The notes: a model not told the origin generated them from the sequence alone. 64,000 nucleotides of DNA from Caldimonas brevitalea (GCF_001017435.1 NZ_CP011371.1:2356001-2420000); one strand, 5' to 3'. Shown: positions 48,080-57,143, counted from the stretch's first letter. Numbers and translations are program-made.

Positions 48080-48435
48080 GCTTCTACACCGAGATGGCGC
48101 AGACGGCGCAGGCTCTTCTGCAGGAGTTCGGCGCGGCGGCCACCATCAGCCGGCAGACGCCCGGCGAGTACGACCCGGCCGCCGGTGCTCCGTCAGTGGT
48201 GGACACGAGCCAGAACGTCGCCGCAGCTGTCTTCCCCTACGGGGACCGCTTCATCGACGGCACGCTGATCCTCGCCGGCGACCAGCAGGCCTTCGTCGGC
48301 GCCGTTGGCGCGACCGAGCCGCAGCCCGGCGACACCTTCCTCTGGGCCGGCACGGCCTACAAAGTCATCAAGGCCAAGATCCTCGGGCCGGCGGGCAGCG
48401 CCGTCCTGTACGAGCTGCAGGTCCGCCGTGGGTAA
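48076..48435 (+). CDS. Head-tail joining protein
   Basis: A 119-residue protein, beta-rich: ISRQTPGEYDPAAG, FIDGTLILAGDQQAFVGAVG and PQPGDTFLWAGTAYKVIKAK. The pattern matches phage head-tail stopper or joining proteins, which usually lie between the adaptor and the HK97 gp10-like gene as here. Confidence 0.72.
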   Translation: MSFYTEMAQTAQALLQEFGAAATISRQTPGEYDPAAGAPSVVDTSQNVAAAVFPYGDRFIDGTLILAGDQQAFVGAVGATEPQPGDTFLWAGTAYKVIKAKILGPAGSAVLYELQVRRG

Positions 48436-48814
48436 ATGGTCGATCCCCATCGACCGCCTGGCCGAGAGCGCCAAAGGCGACATCGAGACGGTGACGCGCA
48501 AGGTCACGCTCGACCTGTTCGCCCGGGTTGTTCAGCGCTCACCTGTCGACACCGGCCGCTTCAAGGGCAACTGGAACGTCAACTTCGGCGCGCCCGACAC
48601 CTCGACGACTGAGGTGGCGCATGCCAGCCGCGGCGACGCCGAGGCCCGCAAGGCGCTCTCGCTGCCTGTCGGCGGCACCGTTTACCTCACCAACAGCCTG
48701 CCCTACGCCCATCGGCTGGAGTACGGCTGGTCGAAACAAGCACCGCAAGGGATGGTCCGCTTGACCGTCCAGGAATACGCCGAGGCCATCCAGAAGGCCC
48801 TCGCAAGCCGCTGA
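48428..48814 (+). CDS. HK97 gp10-like tail completion protein
   Basis: A 128-residue protein with VTLDLFARVVQRSPVDTGRF, then KGNWNVNFG and NSLPYAHRLEYGWSKQAPQG. The PVDTGRFKGNW and YAxxLEYG blocks are diagnostic of the HK97 gp10 (neck) family. Start GTG 48428 overlaps the preceding gene by eight bases. Confidence 0.85.
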   Translation: MGKWSIPIDRLAESAKGDIETVTRKVTLDLFARVVQRSPVDTGRFKGNWNVNFGAPDTSTTEVAHASRGDAEARKALSLPVGGTVYLTNSLPYAHRLEYGWSKQAPQGMVRLTVQEYAEAIQKALASR

Positions 48815-48892
48815 CGTCTCGCGTCTGCCGGCACCGCGGCCGCGTCCTACGGCGCGCCCGTCATCACAGATCCCCTGTCTGAAGGACTGCCC

Positions 48893-50413
48893 ATGCCGAC
48901 ATTGCTCTGCGGAAATCGCACGACCACCTGCGTCGATCCGCTGCACACCATGACCATCACCGCCGGCACGGCATCGGCCGGCACCGTGCGGGTGCTCGAC
49001 ACCGACGCGGCGGGCACCCTGCTGCGCACCGCCACGATCGACGACTCGCAAACCGTGGAGGTGGGCGGCTACCCGAAGCGGGTGCAGGTGCACATCGACT
49101 GCACGGCCGGGTCGCTCGACTACTCGACAGCCCTGTCCGCGCTTCCTGTCGCGCAATGGGGGAGTGGCGAGACGCTGAAAACCATCCCGCCCCGCTCCGT
49201 CAGCCGGCCGAGCGCGGTGCGCAACAGCGTCGTCTTGCTCGGCAGCAGTTCGATGGCTTTCACCAACGACATCGTCTACACCGGCGCCGCCCGATACAAC
49301 CACTCGGCCGCCGGCCCGCTGACCTGGCTCGCAGCCCTCTCGAAGCGCAAGTTCACGCTGCTCAAGAACCTTGCCCAGGGCGGGTTGGACACGGACGGCG
49401 TCTATGCCCGTCTGGGTCAGGCGCTCGCGCTGCGCCCCGAGATCGTCATGTACCACGCCGGTACCAACGGTGTATTCCAGCTGGGCCGCACCGCCGACCT
49501 CGTGTGGTCCTACGCGAAGAAGACCTTGGATGCACTGCGCGAGGCAGGCATTCGGGTCGTGCTGCTGGTACCGCAGAAGTGGAACACCGCGGATGCCGCC
49601 TATTCCACAGCGAAGCGCGACGAGTATTTCCTGTACTGCGCTTACCTGCGCCAGTACGCCGCGGTCAACCGAGACGTCATCCTCGTCAACATCCCGCAGA
49701 TCGTTCAGGACGGCGCCGACGCGAACGGCAACCAGCTCTCGAACTACTTCATCGACACGAAGCACCTGAGCAACCTGGCGGCGTACTACGTCGGCAAGGC
49801 CATCTATGAAGCGGTGGACCCGCTGTTCCCCGAGCCAGGGCTGGTCGAAGGCGAGGAGATCAACTACCTGACCGATGCGGCGATGACGACGACGGTAGCC
49901 GCTGGCACGCCGTTCTCCGGCACGCTGTGGAGCAAGTTCACTCTCAGCCGGACGCAAACCCCAGGCGTCGTGGCCTCCATGGTGCCGGCGCCGGACGGTA
50001 GCGGCATGGCGCAGCGGCTGCAAATCACGGCGAACGCCAACAACGACCGTGTCAACGTCCAGATCCCGAGCGCGAACATCCTGCCGCTCGTTGCCCCAGG
50101 TGAGCGCATCACGTTCGAGATGAACGTCCGGATCAACTCGTCGACGGCCCTGCGCGCGTTCCCGCAATATTTCAGCCGCACGAACCTTGCCGTCACCGAC
50201 ATGGGCCGGGACATCGACACCCCGACGAACGACAAGGCCATGCCGAACGAGGTGATCGACGTGGTGCTGCAGACACCGGCGTGGGACGTCTGGGCCGGAA
50301 CCACCGCGCTGGACGGGTTCATCGCATTCCTGTTCAACGGCGCCGGCAGTGCCGACGTCACGCTGTGGAACCCGCGCATCCGCAAGGTGCCGAGCATGCC
50401 GCTGATCTACTGA
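48893..50413 (+). CDS. SGNH/GDSL-type esterase in the tail module
   Basis: A 506-residue protein. Residues about 110-300 form an SGNH hydrolase: block I VVLLGSSSM with Ser119 as likely nucleophile, block III HAGTNG with Asn192, and block V DTKHLS with Asp288 and His291. Residues 1-100 are beta-rich and 320-506 resemble a jelly-roll binding domain. It probably removes acyl groups from surface polysaccharide during adsorption. Phage structural esterases are known, but the position between the neck gene and the tail terminator is unusual. GAAGGA precedes the ATG. Confidence 0.75.
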   Translation: MPTLLCGNRTTTCVDPLHTMTITAGTASAGTVRVLDTDAAGTLLRTATIDDSQTVEVGGYPKRVQVHIDCTAGSLDYSTALSALPVAQWGSGETLKTIPPRSVSRPSAVRNSVVLLGSSSMAFTNDIVYTGAARYNHSAAGPLTWLAALSKRKFTLLKNLAQGGLDTDGVYARLGQALALRPEIVMYHAGTNGVFQLGRTADLVWSYAKKTLDALREAGIRVVLLVPQKWNTADAAYSTAKRDEYFLYCAYLRQYAAVNRDVILVNIPQIVQDGADANGNQLSNYFIDTKHLSNLAAYYVGKAIYEAVDPLFPEPGLVEGEEINYLTDAAMTTTVAAGTPFSGTLWSKFTLSRTQTPGVVASMVPAPDGSGMAQRLQITANANNDRVNVQIPSANILPLVAPGERITFEMNVRINSSTALRAFPQYFSRTNLAVTDMGRDIDTPTNDKAMPNEVIDVVLQTPAWDVWAGTTALDGFIAFLFNGAGSADVTLWNPRIRKVPSMPLIY

Positions 50414-50426
50414 TCGGACCCCGCCC

Positions 50427-50840
50427 ATGAGTCAAGCGCTGATCCGGCAGGCATTCGAGACGCGGCTGAAGACCTGGGCCGACGCCCAGGCCCCCGCCAT
50501 CCCAATCGCCTGGCAGAACGTGACGATGACGCCGCCGGCGGGCCGCTACCTGCGTGCGTTCCTCTTGCCGGCCAGCACCGGCAGCGATGACCTCGCCGGC
50601 GAGCACCGGGTGTTCCGTGGCCTGTTCCAGGTCACGGTCGTTACGCCGATCGGTACCGGCCCGGGGCAAGCCGAGCAGCTGGCTGGGCAGCTGGATCTGC
50701 TGTTCCCGCTGACCGAGCCGCTGGCCGTCGGCGGGCTACTGGTCTACCTCACCTCCCCGATGAGCGCCGGGCCCGCCATCCAGGAACCCGACCGCTACGC
50801 CGTCCCTGTGTCCGCCGGCTACCGCGCCGACACGATCTGA
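50427..50840 (+). CDS. Tail terminator protein
   Basis: A 137-residue protein starting MSQALIRQAFETRLKTWADA, with YLRAFLLPA and FRGLFQVTVVTPIGTG, and AVPVSAGYRAD at the end. This is the phage tail terminator (DUF4128-like) pattern; it caps the finished tail before joining to the head. It lies right before the tail tube gene. Confidence 0.8.
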   Translation: MSQALIRQAFETRLKTWADAQAPAIPIAWQNVTMTPPAGRYLRAFLLPASTGSDDLAGEHRVFRGLFQVTVVTPIGTGPGQAEQLAGQLDLLFPLTEPLAVGGLLVYLTSPMSAGPAIQEPDRYAVPVSAGYRADTI

Positions 50841-50875
50841 CCCCCTCCTGACCGCCCGTTTCGGGCTCCCCTCCT

Positions 50876-50899
50876 GGCCGCCTTCGAGCGGCCGTTTTC
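50876..50899 (+). terminator. Intrinsic terminator before the tail tube gene
   Basis: GGCCGC-CTTCGA-GCGGCC (50876-50893) followed by GTTTTC. Similar in form to the hairpins in front of the scaffold and coat genes, so each abundant structural gene has a terminator-like hairpin just upstream. Confidence 0.65.
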
Positions 50900-50917
50900 A
50901 TTCCCGAAAGGAAAACC

Positions 50918-51562
50918 ATGGCTGTCTCGCTCCCGAACGGCGCAACCGTCTCCATCGCCTCGACGTATGCGACCTTGAAGAACATGACCGCGATCACGAA
51001 CGCCGCGCAGGCGGTCGCGACGCTCGAGGCATCGCACGGCGTGGCGGTCTCCGACATCCTGGAGGTGTCGTCGGGCTGGTCGAAGCTGAACAACCGGATC
51101 GTCCGCGCCAGCGCCGTCGCAACGAACGACGTCACGTTCGAAGGCATCAACACCACCAGCACCAGCCGCTACCCGGCCGGATCTGGCACCGGCAGTGTCC
51201 GCAAGATCACCGCCTGGACGCAGATCACCCAGGTGCTGGACTCGTCGACCTCCGGCGGCGAGCAGCAGTTCACCTCCTACTCGTTCCTCGAAGACGACAC
51301 CGAGCGCCAGATTCCGACGGTGAAGAGTGCTCAGTCGATCACCTTCAACGTGGCCGACGACTCGACGCGCCCGCACTACACCGTGCTGGTGACCGCTGAC
51401 GAAGACCGCATCCCGCGCGCGATCCGCGTGGTGCTCCCCACCGGGGCCGTCCTCTACTACAACGCCTACGTCACCTTCAACAAGACGCCGACGCTGACGA
51501 AGAATGAGGTGATGGCCAATCAGGTCACGCTGTCGCTCGTCGCTGACCCGACTCGCTACTGA
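50918..51562 (+). CDS. Major tail tube protein
   Basis: A 214-residue beta-rich protein (SLPNGATVSIASTYATLKNM, then ILEVSSGWSKLNNRIVRASA and QFTSYSFLEDDTERQIPTVK), of the siphovirus tail tube family. It polymerises into the tube around the tape measure. GAAAGGAAA precedes the ATG. Placed directly before the tail assembly chaperone genes, as expected. Confidence 0.82.
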   Translation: MAVSLPNGATVSIASTYATLKNMTAITNAAQAVATLEASHGVAVSDILEVSSGWSKLNNRIVRASAVATNDVTFEGINTTSTSRYPAGSGTGSVRKITAWTQITQVLDSSTSGGEQQFTSYSFLEDDTERQIPTVKSAQSITFNVADDSTRPHYTVLVTADEDRIPRAIRVVLPTGAVLYYNAYVTFNKTPTLTKNEVMANQVTLSLVADPTRY

Positions 51563-51573
51563 TCGGGGGGCGC

Positions 51574-51906
51574 ATGCTGAAGCTCAAGGCAAACCCGACG
51601 TTCAAGGCGAAGGTCGAGATCCCAATCCCCGGCGGGGAGAAGGTCGCGGTCGAGTTCGAGTTCAAGCACATGCCGCGATCCGAGTTCGAGGGCTGGCTGA
51701 ACGAGCGGCGGGCGCAGATCGAGGAAGGCATCAAGCCGAACCAGGACGTCGACACCATCATGAAGGTGGCGTGCGGCTGGTCTGGCGTTGATGGCGACTT
51801 CACCCGGGACAACGTCGCGCTGTTCCTCGACCAGTACCACGCGGCCAGCCGGTGCATCGGCGAGGCCTACGGCCGGGAGCTCATGCAGCTGCGCTTGGGA
51901 AACTGA
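51574..51906 (+). CDS. Tail assembly chaperone (G-like)
   Basis: A 110-residue protein (FEFKHMPRSEFEGWLNERRA, then VACGWSGVDGDFTRDNVALF), the zero-frame product of the chaperone pair found between tail tube and tape measure genes. It ends LRLGN with TGA at 51904-51906, directly after a slippery heptamer. It keeps the tape measure soluble during assembly. Confidence 0.82.
   Translation: MLKLKANPTFKAKVEIPIPGGEKVAVEFEFKHMPRSEFEGWLNERRAQIEEGIKPNQDVDTIMKVACGWSGVDGDFTRDNVALFLDQYHAASRCIGEAYGRELMQLRLGN
51897..51903 (+). promoter_or_regulatory. Programmed -1 frameshift site GGGAAAC
   Basis: The heptamer is in the correct phase (G GGA AAC in the zero frame) and is followed immediately by the zero-frame TGA. 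A -1 shift reads GGG AAA CTG and continues to 52217. Lambda G/GT uses GGGAAAG at the same place. Confidence 0.85.
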
Positions 51907-52217
51907 AATCCGTGGGGGCCGGGCTGTACCGGCAGCGGCCAACCGAGAACGAACTGGCGGCGGTGGGGCTCACCTGGGCCGACGTCGCTGACCAGTTCGA
52001 AGTCGAGGTCTGGCCCGACAACTGGCCCGCCGCGGTCGTCTTCTCATCCCTGCAGACGCAATGGCGCGTAGGCCCGGGCGGGCCCTATGGGCTCGACTAC
52101 AGCGCCATCCCCGACGTGCTGCGCATGTCCAGCGTTCCCCGATCTCAGTGGCCCGAAGTGTTCGAGGCGGTCCAGGTGATGGAAGCCGCGGCGCTCGGCG
52201 CCATGCACAAGAAGTGA
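51897..52217 (+). CDS. Tail assembly chaperone extension (T-like, by frameshift)
   Basis: This DUF1799-like segment (LAAVGLTWADVADQFEVEVW, then WPEVFEAVQVMEAAALG) has no good start of its own; the GTG at 51912 lacks a ribosome-binding site. It is expected as the C-terminal part of a fused product of about 214 residues that begins at 51574 and shifts at 51897-51903. In lambda only a few percent of ribosomes shift, and the fusion recruits the tape measure and tube proteins. Confidence 0.8.
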   Translation, partial: GKLKSVGAGLYRQRPTENELAAVGLTWADVADQFEVEVWPDNWPAAVVFSSLQTQWRVGPGGPYGLDYSAIPDVLRMSSVPRSQWPEVFEAVQVMEAAALGAMHKK

Positions 52218-52223
52218 GCCGGT

Positions 52224-55013
52224 ATGCAATGTGAAATCTCGACCCTCGGCCTTGCCGTCGACAGCAGCCAGGTCAAGACCGCGACCGAGGCGCTGGACCG
52301 AATGGCCGCGGCCGGCAAGCGCACGGAGACGGCATCCGCGCGCCTGGAGCAGGCGTGGAACCAGATGCTCGCTGAGACGCGGGGCATCAAAGGGGGCATC
52401 GATGAGTTGGTGCGCCTCGCTCAGGTGGAGAAGTCCGCGGCCTCGGCGGCTGGTGCACTCGCGGCGGCGCACAAGGAGGTGAACCGAGAGGCAGCGGCGG
52501 CAGCAACGACCGCCGCCAAGACGGCACGGGACGCCGAGCAAGCCGCCAGGGCACAGGCCGCGGCGGTGCAGAAAGCCGCGAAGGACGCCGAGCGTGCGTC
52601 CCGGGAGCAGGCGTCCGCCGCGCAGAGGGCCGCGAGCCGGACCGCCATGCAATACCAGCAGCTGGCCTTTCAGCTCAACGACTTCGGCGTTCAGGTGCTG
52701 AGCGGCTCGAACCCGTTCGTTGCGCTGATCCAGCAGGGGTCCCAGCTGTCAGGGACCTTCGGTGGCGTGACGAATGCCATTCGGGCCGTGGCGTCGATCT
52801 TCACCGTGGCACGCGTCGCGATCGGCGGCGTCGCCGGCGCCCTCGGCGCGGTGGCGCTTGCCGCATACAAGGGTGAGCAGCAGAGCGTCGCGCTTTCCCG
52901 GGCGATCGAAACGACGGGGAATGCTGCCGGCGTGACCGCGGGTCAGGTGCAGCGCCTTGCGGAGACGATCGGCGACGAAACGAAGAGCGGCACCCTGGCC
53001 GCCCGGGAGGCGCTGCAGCAACTGGTCGCAAGCGGCCGGTTCAGCGGCGACGCCCTGATCGAAACAGCACGTGCGGCCAAGCTGTTCGAGCAAGCGACGG
53101 GCGCGTCGAGCGACGAGGTCCTGAAAGACTTCGTGTCGATGACGAACGGCGTTGCGCGGTGGGCTGAACAGGCCAACCGCAGCTATCACTTCCTGAGCGC
53201 CGCGCAGCTGGAGTACATCCGCACCCTCGAGGAGCAGGGCGACCAGCAGCGGGCAATCTCCGTGACGATGCAGGCGTTGTCTGAGCGGGTGAGCGGGGCG
53301 GCCCAGCGTGTTGGCCTGCTCGAAGGAGCGTGGCGCGGTGTCAAGAACGCTGCTCAGTCCGCACTCGACACGATGATGTCGATCGGCCGGGAGGGGACCG
53401 TCGATGACGCACTCACCCGGGCGCAACGGGACCTGGCGCGGCTGCAGGGCGCGCGCGACGGCAAGGCTATCGCAGGCTTCCGCGAGACGTTCTCGCACTT
53501 CTTTGGCGGGAAAGACGGAAGCATCGACGCGCAGATCGCGGCGCAGCACGCGTTGGTCGCGCGCCTGAAGGAATCGAGGGATCTGGCCGAGAACGTCGCA
53601 CGCAGTTCCGCGCAGCAGGTGGAGCGCGAGCAGGCCCGCATCGGCTTCATGAAGCTGCAGGAAGACAGCCTGTCCAAGCAGGAGAAGCTCGCCAAGGAAC
53701 TGGCCAAGGCCAATGCCATCGCGGACAAAGCGGGCGTGTCCGAGGCAGACCGCAAGAAGGTGCTTGACGGAATCCGCGAGAAGTATGCGACGCGGACGCC
53801 GAAGGGGCCGAGCCTCCCCAAGGCCGAACTCGCTGCGGACATCTCCGACATCCAGCGCGAGCTCACGAAGCTCACGAGCATGTACGCCAGCGCGGAGGCG
53901 ATCCTCGAGGCACAGCGGGCTGCGAGCCTCGTCGATGAGCGGAACTACTACGAAGCGAAGCGGGCCTTCGTCCGCCTCGATCAGGAAGCGAAGGTCCGCG
54001 CCCTGGAAGAGGAAAACGCTCGCTACGCGCAAGAGAAGACGTCGGGCAAGGATCGGATCGAGACGCAACGCAAGATCGCGGACAACGAGGCGAGGATTGC
54101 GACCGCAAAGTCCGAAGCGGTGTCGAAGACGATCGTGCTGGACACCCAGCAGGCCGCAGCACTCGACGCTTTGCGCAAGTCCTACGAGGAGGCCGAGGCC
54201 GCGGCGGAGGCCTACCTCGACACCATGCGCCGCCAGCAGCAGCGTGATCTGGAGGGCATGGGCCGCGGCGAGCGCTTCCGCGAACGCAACGCCGGTAGGG
54301 CGCAGATCGAGGACCGCTACCAGCAGCAGCTTCTGCAGCTGGAGAGCGACCGGCGGTCCAGGAACATGCCGGACGAGCAGTACCAGCAAGAACTCGAGCG
54401 CATCCAACGGTTCCAGTCCGCCGCGCTCCAGGAATGGGAGCGGTACTTCGCCACCCGGACCGAGATGGAGCAGGACTGGAGCGTCGGCGCCTCGGAGGCC
54501 ATGGCCAACTACATGGACCGGGCGCGGGACAGCGCAGCGCAAACAGAGGACCTGTTCACTTCCGCGTTCCAGGGGATGGAAGACGCCCTGGTGGACTTCG
54601 TTATGACGGGAAAGCTGAGCTTCGCCGACTTGGCGAAGTCGATCATCGCGGACCTTGTGCGTATCCAGGTGCAGCAGATGATCGTCGGCCTGGTGGGTCA
54701 GATCACCGGTGCCGGTGGCACTGGCGTCGCCGGAGCGCGTGCGATCGGCGGCCCGGTTTCCGCCGGCAACATGTACCGAGTCAACGAGAACGGGCCCGAA
54801 CTGCTCGACGTCGGCGGCCGCCAGTACCTAATGATGGGCGACCAGAACGGGAAGGTGACCCCGAACGCCGGCGGCACCGTCATTAACCAAACCGTCAATG
54901 TTGGCCAGGGCGTCAGCCGGGCCGAGGTCTACCAAGCCGTCAAGACCGCCAACGCCCAGTTGGAGGGCAAGTTGATGCGCTCTCGCACTCGCGAAGGGGC
55001 GTTCTCGCAATGA
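52224..55013 (+). CDS. Tail tape measure protein
   Basis: A 929-residue protein. Long Ala/Lys/Glu-rich coiled coils occupy residues about 10-150 and 400-760; a hydrophobic stretch near 175-220 (FTVARVAIGGVAGALGAVAL) is typical of tape measure proteins that enter the membrane. The C-terminus carries the conserved YRVNENGPELLDVGGRQYLM segment. Length sets tail length, roughly 140 nm at 0.15 nm per residue by analogy with other siphoviruses. ATG 52224 is the only good start. Confidence 0.9.
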   Translation: MQCEISTLGLAVDSSQVKTATEALDRMAAAGKRTETASARLEQAWNQMLAETRGIKGGIDELVRLAQVEKSAASAAGALAAAHKEVNREAAAAATTAAKTARDAEQAARAQAAAVQKAAKDAERASREQASAAQRAASRTAMQYQQLAFQLNDFGVQVLSGSNPFVALIQQGSQLSGTFGGVTNAIRAVASIFTVARVAIGGVAGALGAVALAAYKGEQQSVALSRAIETTGNAAGVTAGQVQRLAETIGDETKSGTLAAREALQQLVASGRFSGDALIETARAAKLFEQATGASSDEVLKDFVSMTNGVARWAEQANRSYHFLSAAQLEYIRTLEEQGDQQRAISVTMQALSERVSGAAQRVGLLEGAWRGVKNAAQSALDTMMSIGREGTVDDALTRAQRDLARLQGARDGKAIAGFRETFSHFFGGKDGSIDAQIAAQHALVARLKESRDLAENVARSSAQQVEREQARIGFMKLQEDSLSKQEKLAKELAKANAIADKAGVSEADRKKVLDGIREKYATRTPKGPSLPKAELAADISDIQRELTKLTSMYASAEAILEAQRAASLVDERNYYEAKRAFVRLDQEAKVRALEEENARYAQEKTSGKDRIETQRKIADNEARIATAKSEAVSKTIVLDTQQAAALDALRKSYEEAEAAAEAYLDTMRRQQQRDLEGMGRGERFRERNAGRAQIEDRYQQQLLQLESDRRSRNMPDEQYQQELERIQRFQSAALQEWERYFATRTEMEQDWSVGASEAMANYMDRARDSAAQTEDLFTSAFQGMEDALVDFVMTGKLSFADLAKSIIADLVRIQVQQMIVGLVGQITGAGGTGVAGARAIGGPVSAGNMYRVNENGPELLDVGGRQYLMMGDQNGKVTPNAGGTVINQTVNVGQGVSRAEVYQAVKTANAQLEGKLMRSRTREGAFSQ

Positions 55014-56167
55014 CCGTCTACACCTGGCCCACCGCGTGGGCGCCATCCTCGATCGAGTTCTGCTCGGTCCCGAACAACCGCGCGCACACCAGCCCGTACA
55101 CCCGCGGCGTGCAGGTGGTCGACATGCTGGGTGAGCGCTGGAAGATGGCGTTCACCCTTCCTGCTCGCGCGTACAGCGAGGGCGCTGCTCTCGAAGCGTT
55201 CTTTGCACGGCTGCGCGGGTCGGCGAATGAGGTTGCCCTTTGGCACTTCCGGCGGCCGGTCCCCCGAGGGAACATGCGCGGCACGACCACGTTGAACGCG
55301 GCTGTTGCACAAGGGGCGCAGTCCTTGGCAATTGCCGGTGCCATCGGCAAGAACATGCTTGTTCGCACGCAGCAGTTCGACGTCAGCCCGTGGGTCAAAA
55401 ACGAGGTGACTGTGACAGCTGACGCCACCGCCGCGCCGGATGGCACAACGACGGCGGACAAGGTGATCGACGGCGTTACCTCGGGCCAGCACTACGTGCG
55501 GCACTCTTTTACGACGAACATCAACCAGACCTACACGGCGTCGGTGTACGTCAAGGCTGGCGAGCGCGGCAGGGTGGGGATGATCTTCCGGGACGCGACG
55601 ACCACCCTCAATCAGGCGCGTGCGAGCTGGAACCTGTCGACGGGGGACATGGACTTCACTGGCAATGTCGGGGTTGGTACGTTTGCCCCTTCTGTTGCGC
55701 CAGCTGCAGAGCCAATCGGAGACGGATGGTGGCGGTGCTCGGTATCTGGCAACGTTGGCAATGTGCCTTCCTGCCAGTTGCGCATTCACGTTCTCGATGC
55801 TTCCGTTCCGATCAACACGCCCACCTACACCGGAGATGGCGTGAGCGGCCTGTATCTCTGGGGTGCACAGGTGGAGGCAGGCGCGTCGGCAACCGTCTAT
55901 GAGACGGGCGCGACCCTAAAGGCGGGTGACCTGATCGGCGTCGGCGGGCAGCTGCTGATGGTGGCCGAGGACTGCATGGGCCCGGGCGACAACACGATAA
56001 CCGTGCCGCTCGCAAACCGCGTGCGCGCTGCCTTGGCGTCCGGCGCCGCTGTTACCTGGGATCGGCCGACAGCGAACTTCCGTCTCACCAGCGACACCGT
56101 CCCCTTCTACTACTCCCCAGGCGTGTTGAACGAGTTGCAGCTGGAATTCCTGGAGAGCTGGGCATGA
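55010..56167 (+). CDS. Distal tail protein with inserted binding domain
   Basis: A 385-residue protein. Residues 1-113 and 303-385 look like one phage minor tail protein (TWPTAWAPSSIEFCSVPNNR at the start; LKAGDLIGVGGQLLMVAEDC and LQLEFLESWA at the end). Between them, about 190 residues form a jelly-roll module (TQQFDVSPWVKNEVTVTADA and YTASVYVKAGERGRVGMIF) like carbohydrate-binding domains. The insertion probably adds glycan binding at the tail tip. It overlaps the tape measure gene by four bases. Confidence 0.72.
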   Translation: MTVYTWPTAWAPSSIEFCSVPNNRAHTSPYTRGVQVVDMLGERWKMAFTLPARAYSEGAALEAFFARLRGSANEVALWHFRRPVPRGNMRGTTTLNAAVAQGAQSLAIAGAIGKNMLVRTQQFDVSPWVKNEVTVTADATAAPDGTTTADKVIDGVTSGQHYVRHSFTTNINQTYTASVYVKAGERGRVGMIFRDATTTLNQARASWNLSTGDMDFTGNVGVGTFAPSVAPAAEPIGDGWWRCSVSGNVGNVPSCQLRIHVLDASVPINTPTYTGDGVSGLYLWGAQVEAGASATVYETGATLKAGDLIGVGGQLLMVAEDCMGPGDNTITVPLANRVRAALASGAAVTWDRPTANFRLTSDTVPFYYSPGVLNELQLEFLESWA

Positions 56168-56733
56168 GGACTCTCTCTTCCGAGGTGACAGCGGCCCTGT
56201 CGGCCGACCGCGTGGCCATCGCCCAGCTTATCTACATGGCGCTGTCGCAGCCCGTGTACCTCAACACGTCCAGCTGGGACCTGCAGTGGAACGGCGAGAC
56301 GTGGCGGGGAGCCGCCGGCGCGGGCCGCGTCGACGTGATCGACGACAGCCCGGGCGAGATCAAAGGGCTGAACTTCGAGCTCTCCGGCGTACCGAGCGAA
56401 CAGATCGCGCTCGCACTGGCCGAGCCGGTGCAGGGGAAGACGGTCGAGATTCGCACCGCCATCTTCGATCCAGATACCTATGAGGTGCTGGATGCTCCGG
56501 TGGAGTGGGCCGGGCGCCTGGACACGATGAGCATCGTCGAGACGCCTGAGGGTGGGGCGGCCATCGCCGTCACCGCCGAGCACGTCGGGATCGACCTGCT
56601 GCGCCCGTTGGTTGTCCGGTACAGCAACCCGGACCAACAACGCTTGTATCCAGGTGACCGGAGCCTGGAGTACGTGATCGATCAGGTCGAGCAGTCCATC
56701 GTCTGGCCCGCTGCCAGCTTCCACCGCAGATGA
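56164..56733 (+). CDS. Tail protein, DUF2163 type
   Basis: A 189-residue protein with TWRGAAGAGRVDVIDDSPGE, then LNFELSGVPSEQIALALAEP and FDPDTYEVLDAPVEWAGRLD. This pattern fits DUF2163/gene transfer agent-like distal tail proteins, which form part of the hub at the tail tip. ATGA overlaps with both neighbours. Confidence 0.75.
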   Translation: MRTLSSEVTAALSADRVAIAQLIYMALSQPVYLNTSSWDLQWNGETWRGAAGAGRVDVIDDSPGEIKGLNFELSGVPSEQIALALAEPVQGKTVEIRTAIFDPDTYEVLDAPVEWAGRLDTMSIVETPEGGAAIAVTAEHVGIDLLRPLVVRYSNPDQQRLYPGDRSLEYVIDQVEQSIVWPAASFHRR

Positions 56734-57143
56734 ATCTCCAGCGTCTACCCGACTGGCCCGACAGGTTGGCCAGGCTCATTGCTGCGCGTCTCACTCATCC
56801 GTTCATGTGGGGTGTCCACGACTGCGCCCTGTGGGCAGCCGACGTCGTCGAGGCGCTTACCGGTGTCGACATCGCCGCCGGCGTGCGAGGCACGTACAGC
56901 ACGGCACTCCAGGCCGAGCGCGTCCTCCGCGTGCACGGCGGCTTGAAGGGATTGGGCGATGACACCCTTGGCCAACCAATCCACCCGCTCGAGAGCCGCG
57001 TCGGCGACGTTGGCCTGGTTATGTCGGGAGGTCGTGAGGTTTGCGCGGTGTGCAACGGCGATCACTGGCTAGCCCCAGCAGCCGACGGCCTTGCTGCGCT
57101 TGATCTGTTCGCGGCGACGACCGCATGGAGGGTTGGTTCATGA
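56730..57143 (+). CDS. DUF6950/NlpC-like tail protein
   Basis: A 137-residue protein with HPFMWGVHDCALWAADVVEA. Cys in HDC and a later His (NGDHWLAP) occupy the positions of a papain-like NlpC/P60 peptidase. Phage proteins of this kind lie just before the J-like gene and may open peptidoglycan or help assemble the tip. Catalysis is inferred. Confidence 0.75.
   Translation: MNLQRLPDWPDRLARLIAARLTHPFMWGVHDCALWAADVVEALTGVDIAAGVRGTYSTALQAERVLRVHGGLKGLGDDTLGQPIHPLESRVGDVGLVMSGGREVCAVCNGDHWLAPAADGLAALDLFAATTAWRVGS

Noticed and set aside
48539..50428. Open frame of 629 codons on the minus strand
   Set aside because: Mirror of the esterase and neck genes; Arg/Gly/His-rich, without domains.
52749..54542. 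Open frame of 597 codons on the minus strand
   Set aside because: Complement of the tape measure gene; no motif and no start signal.
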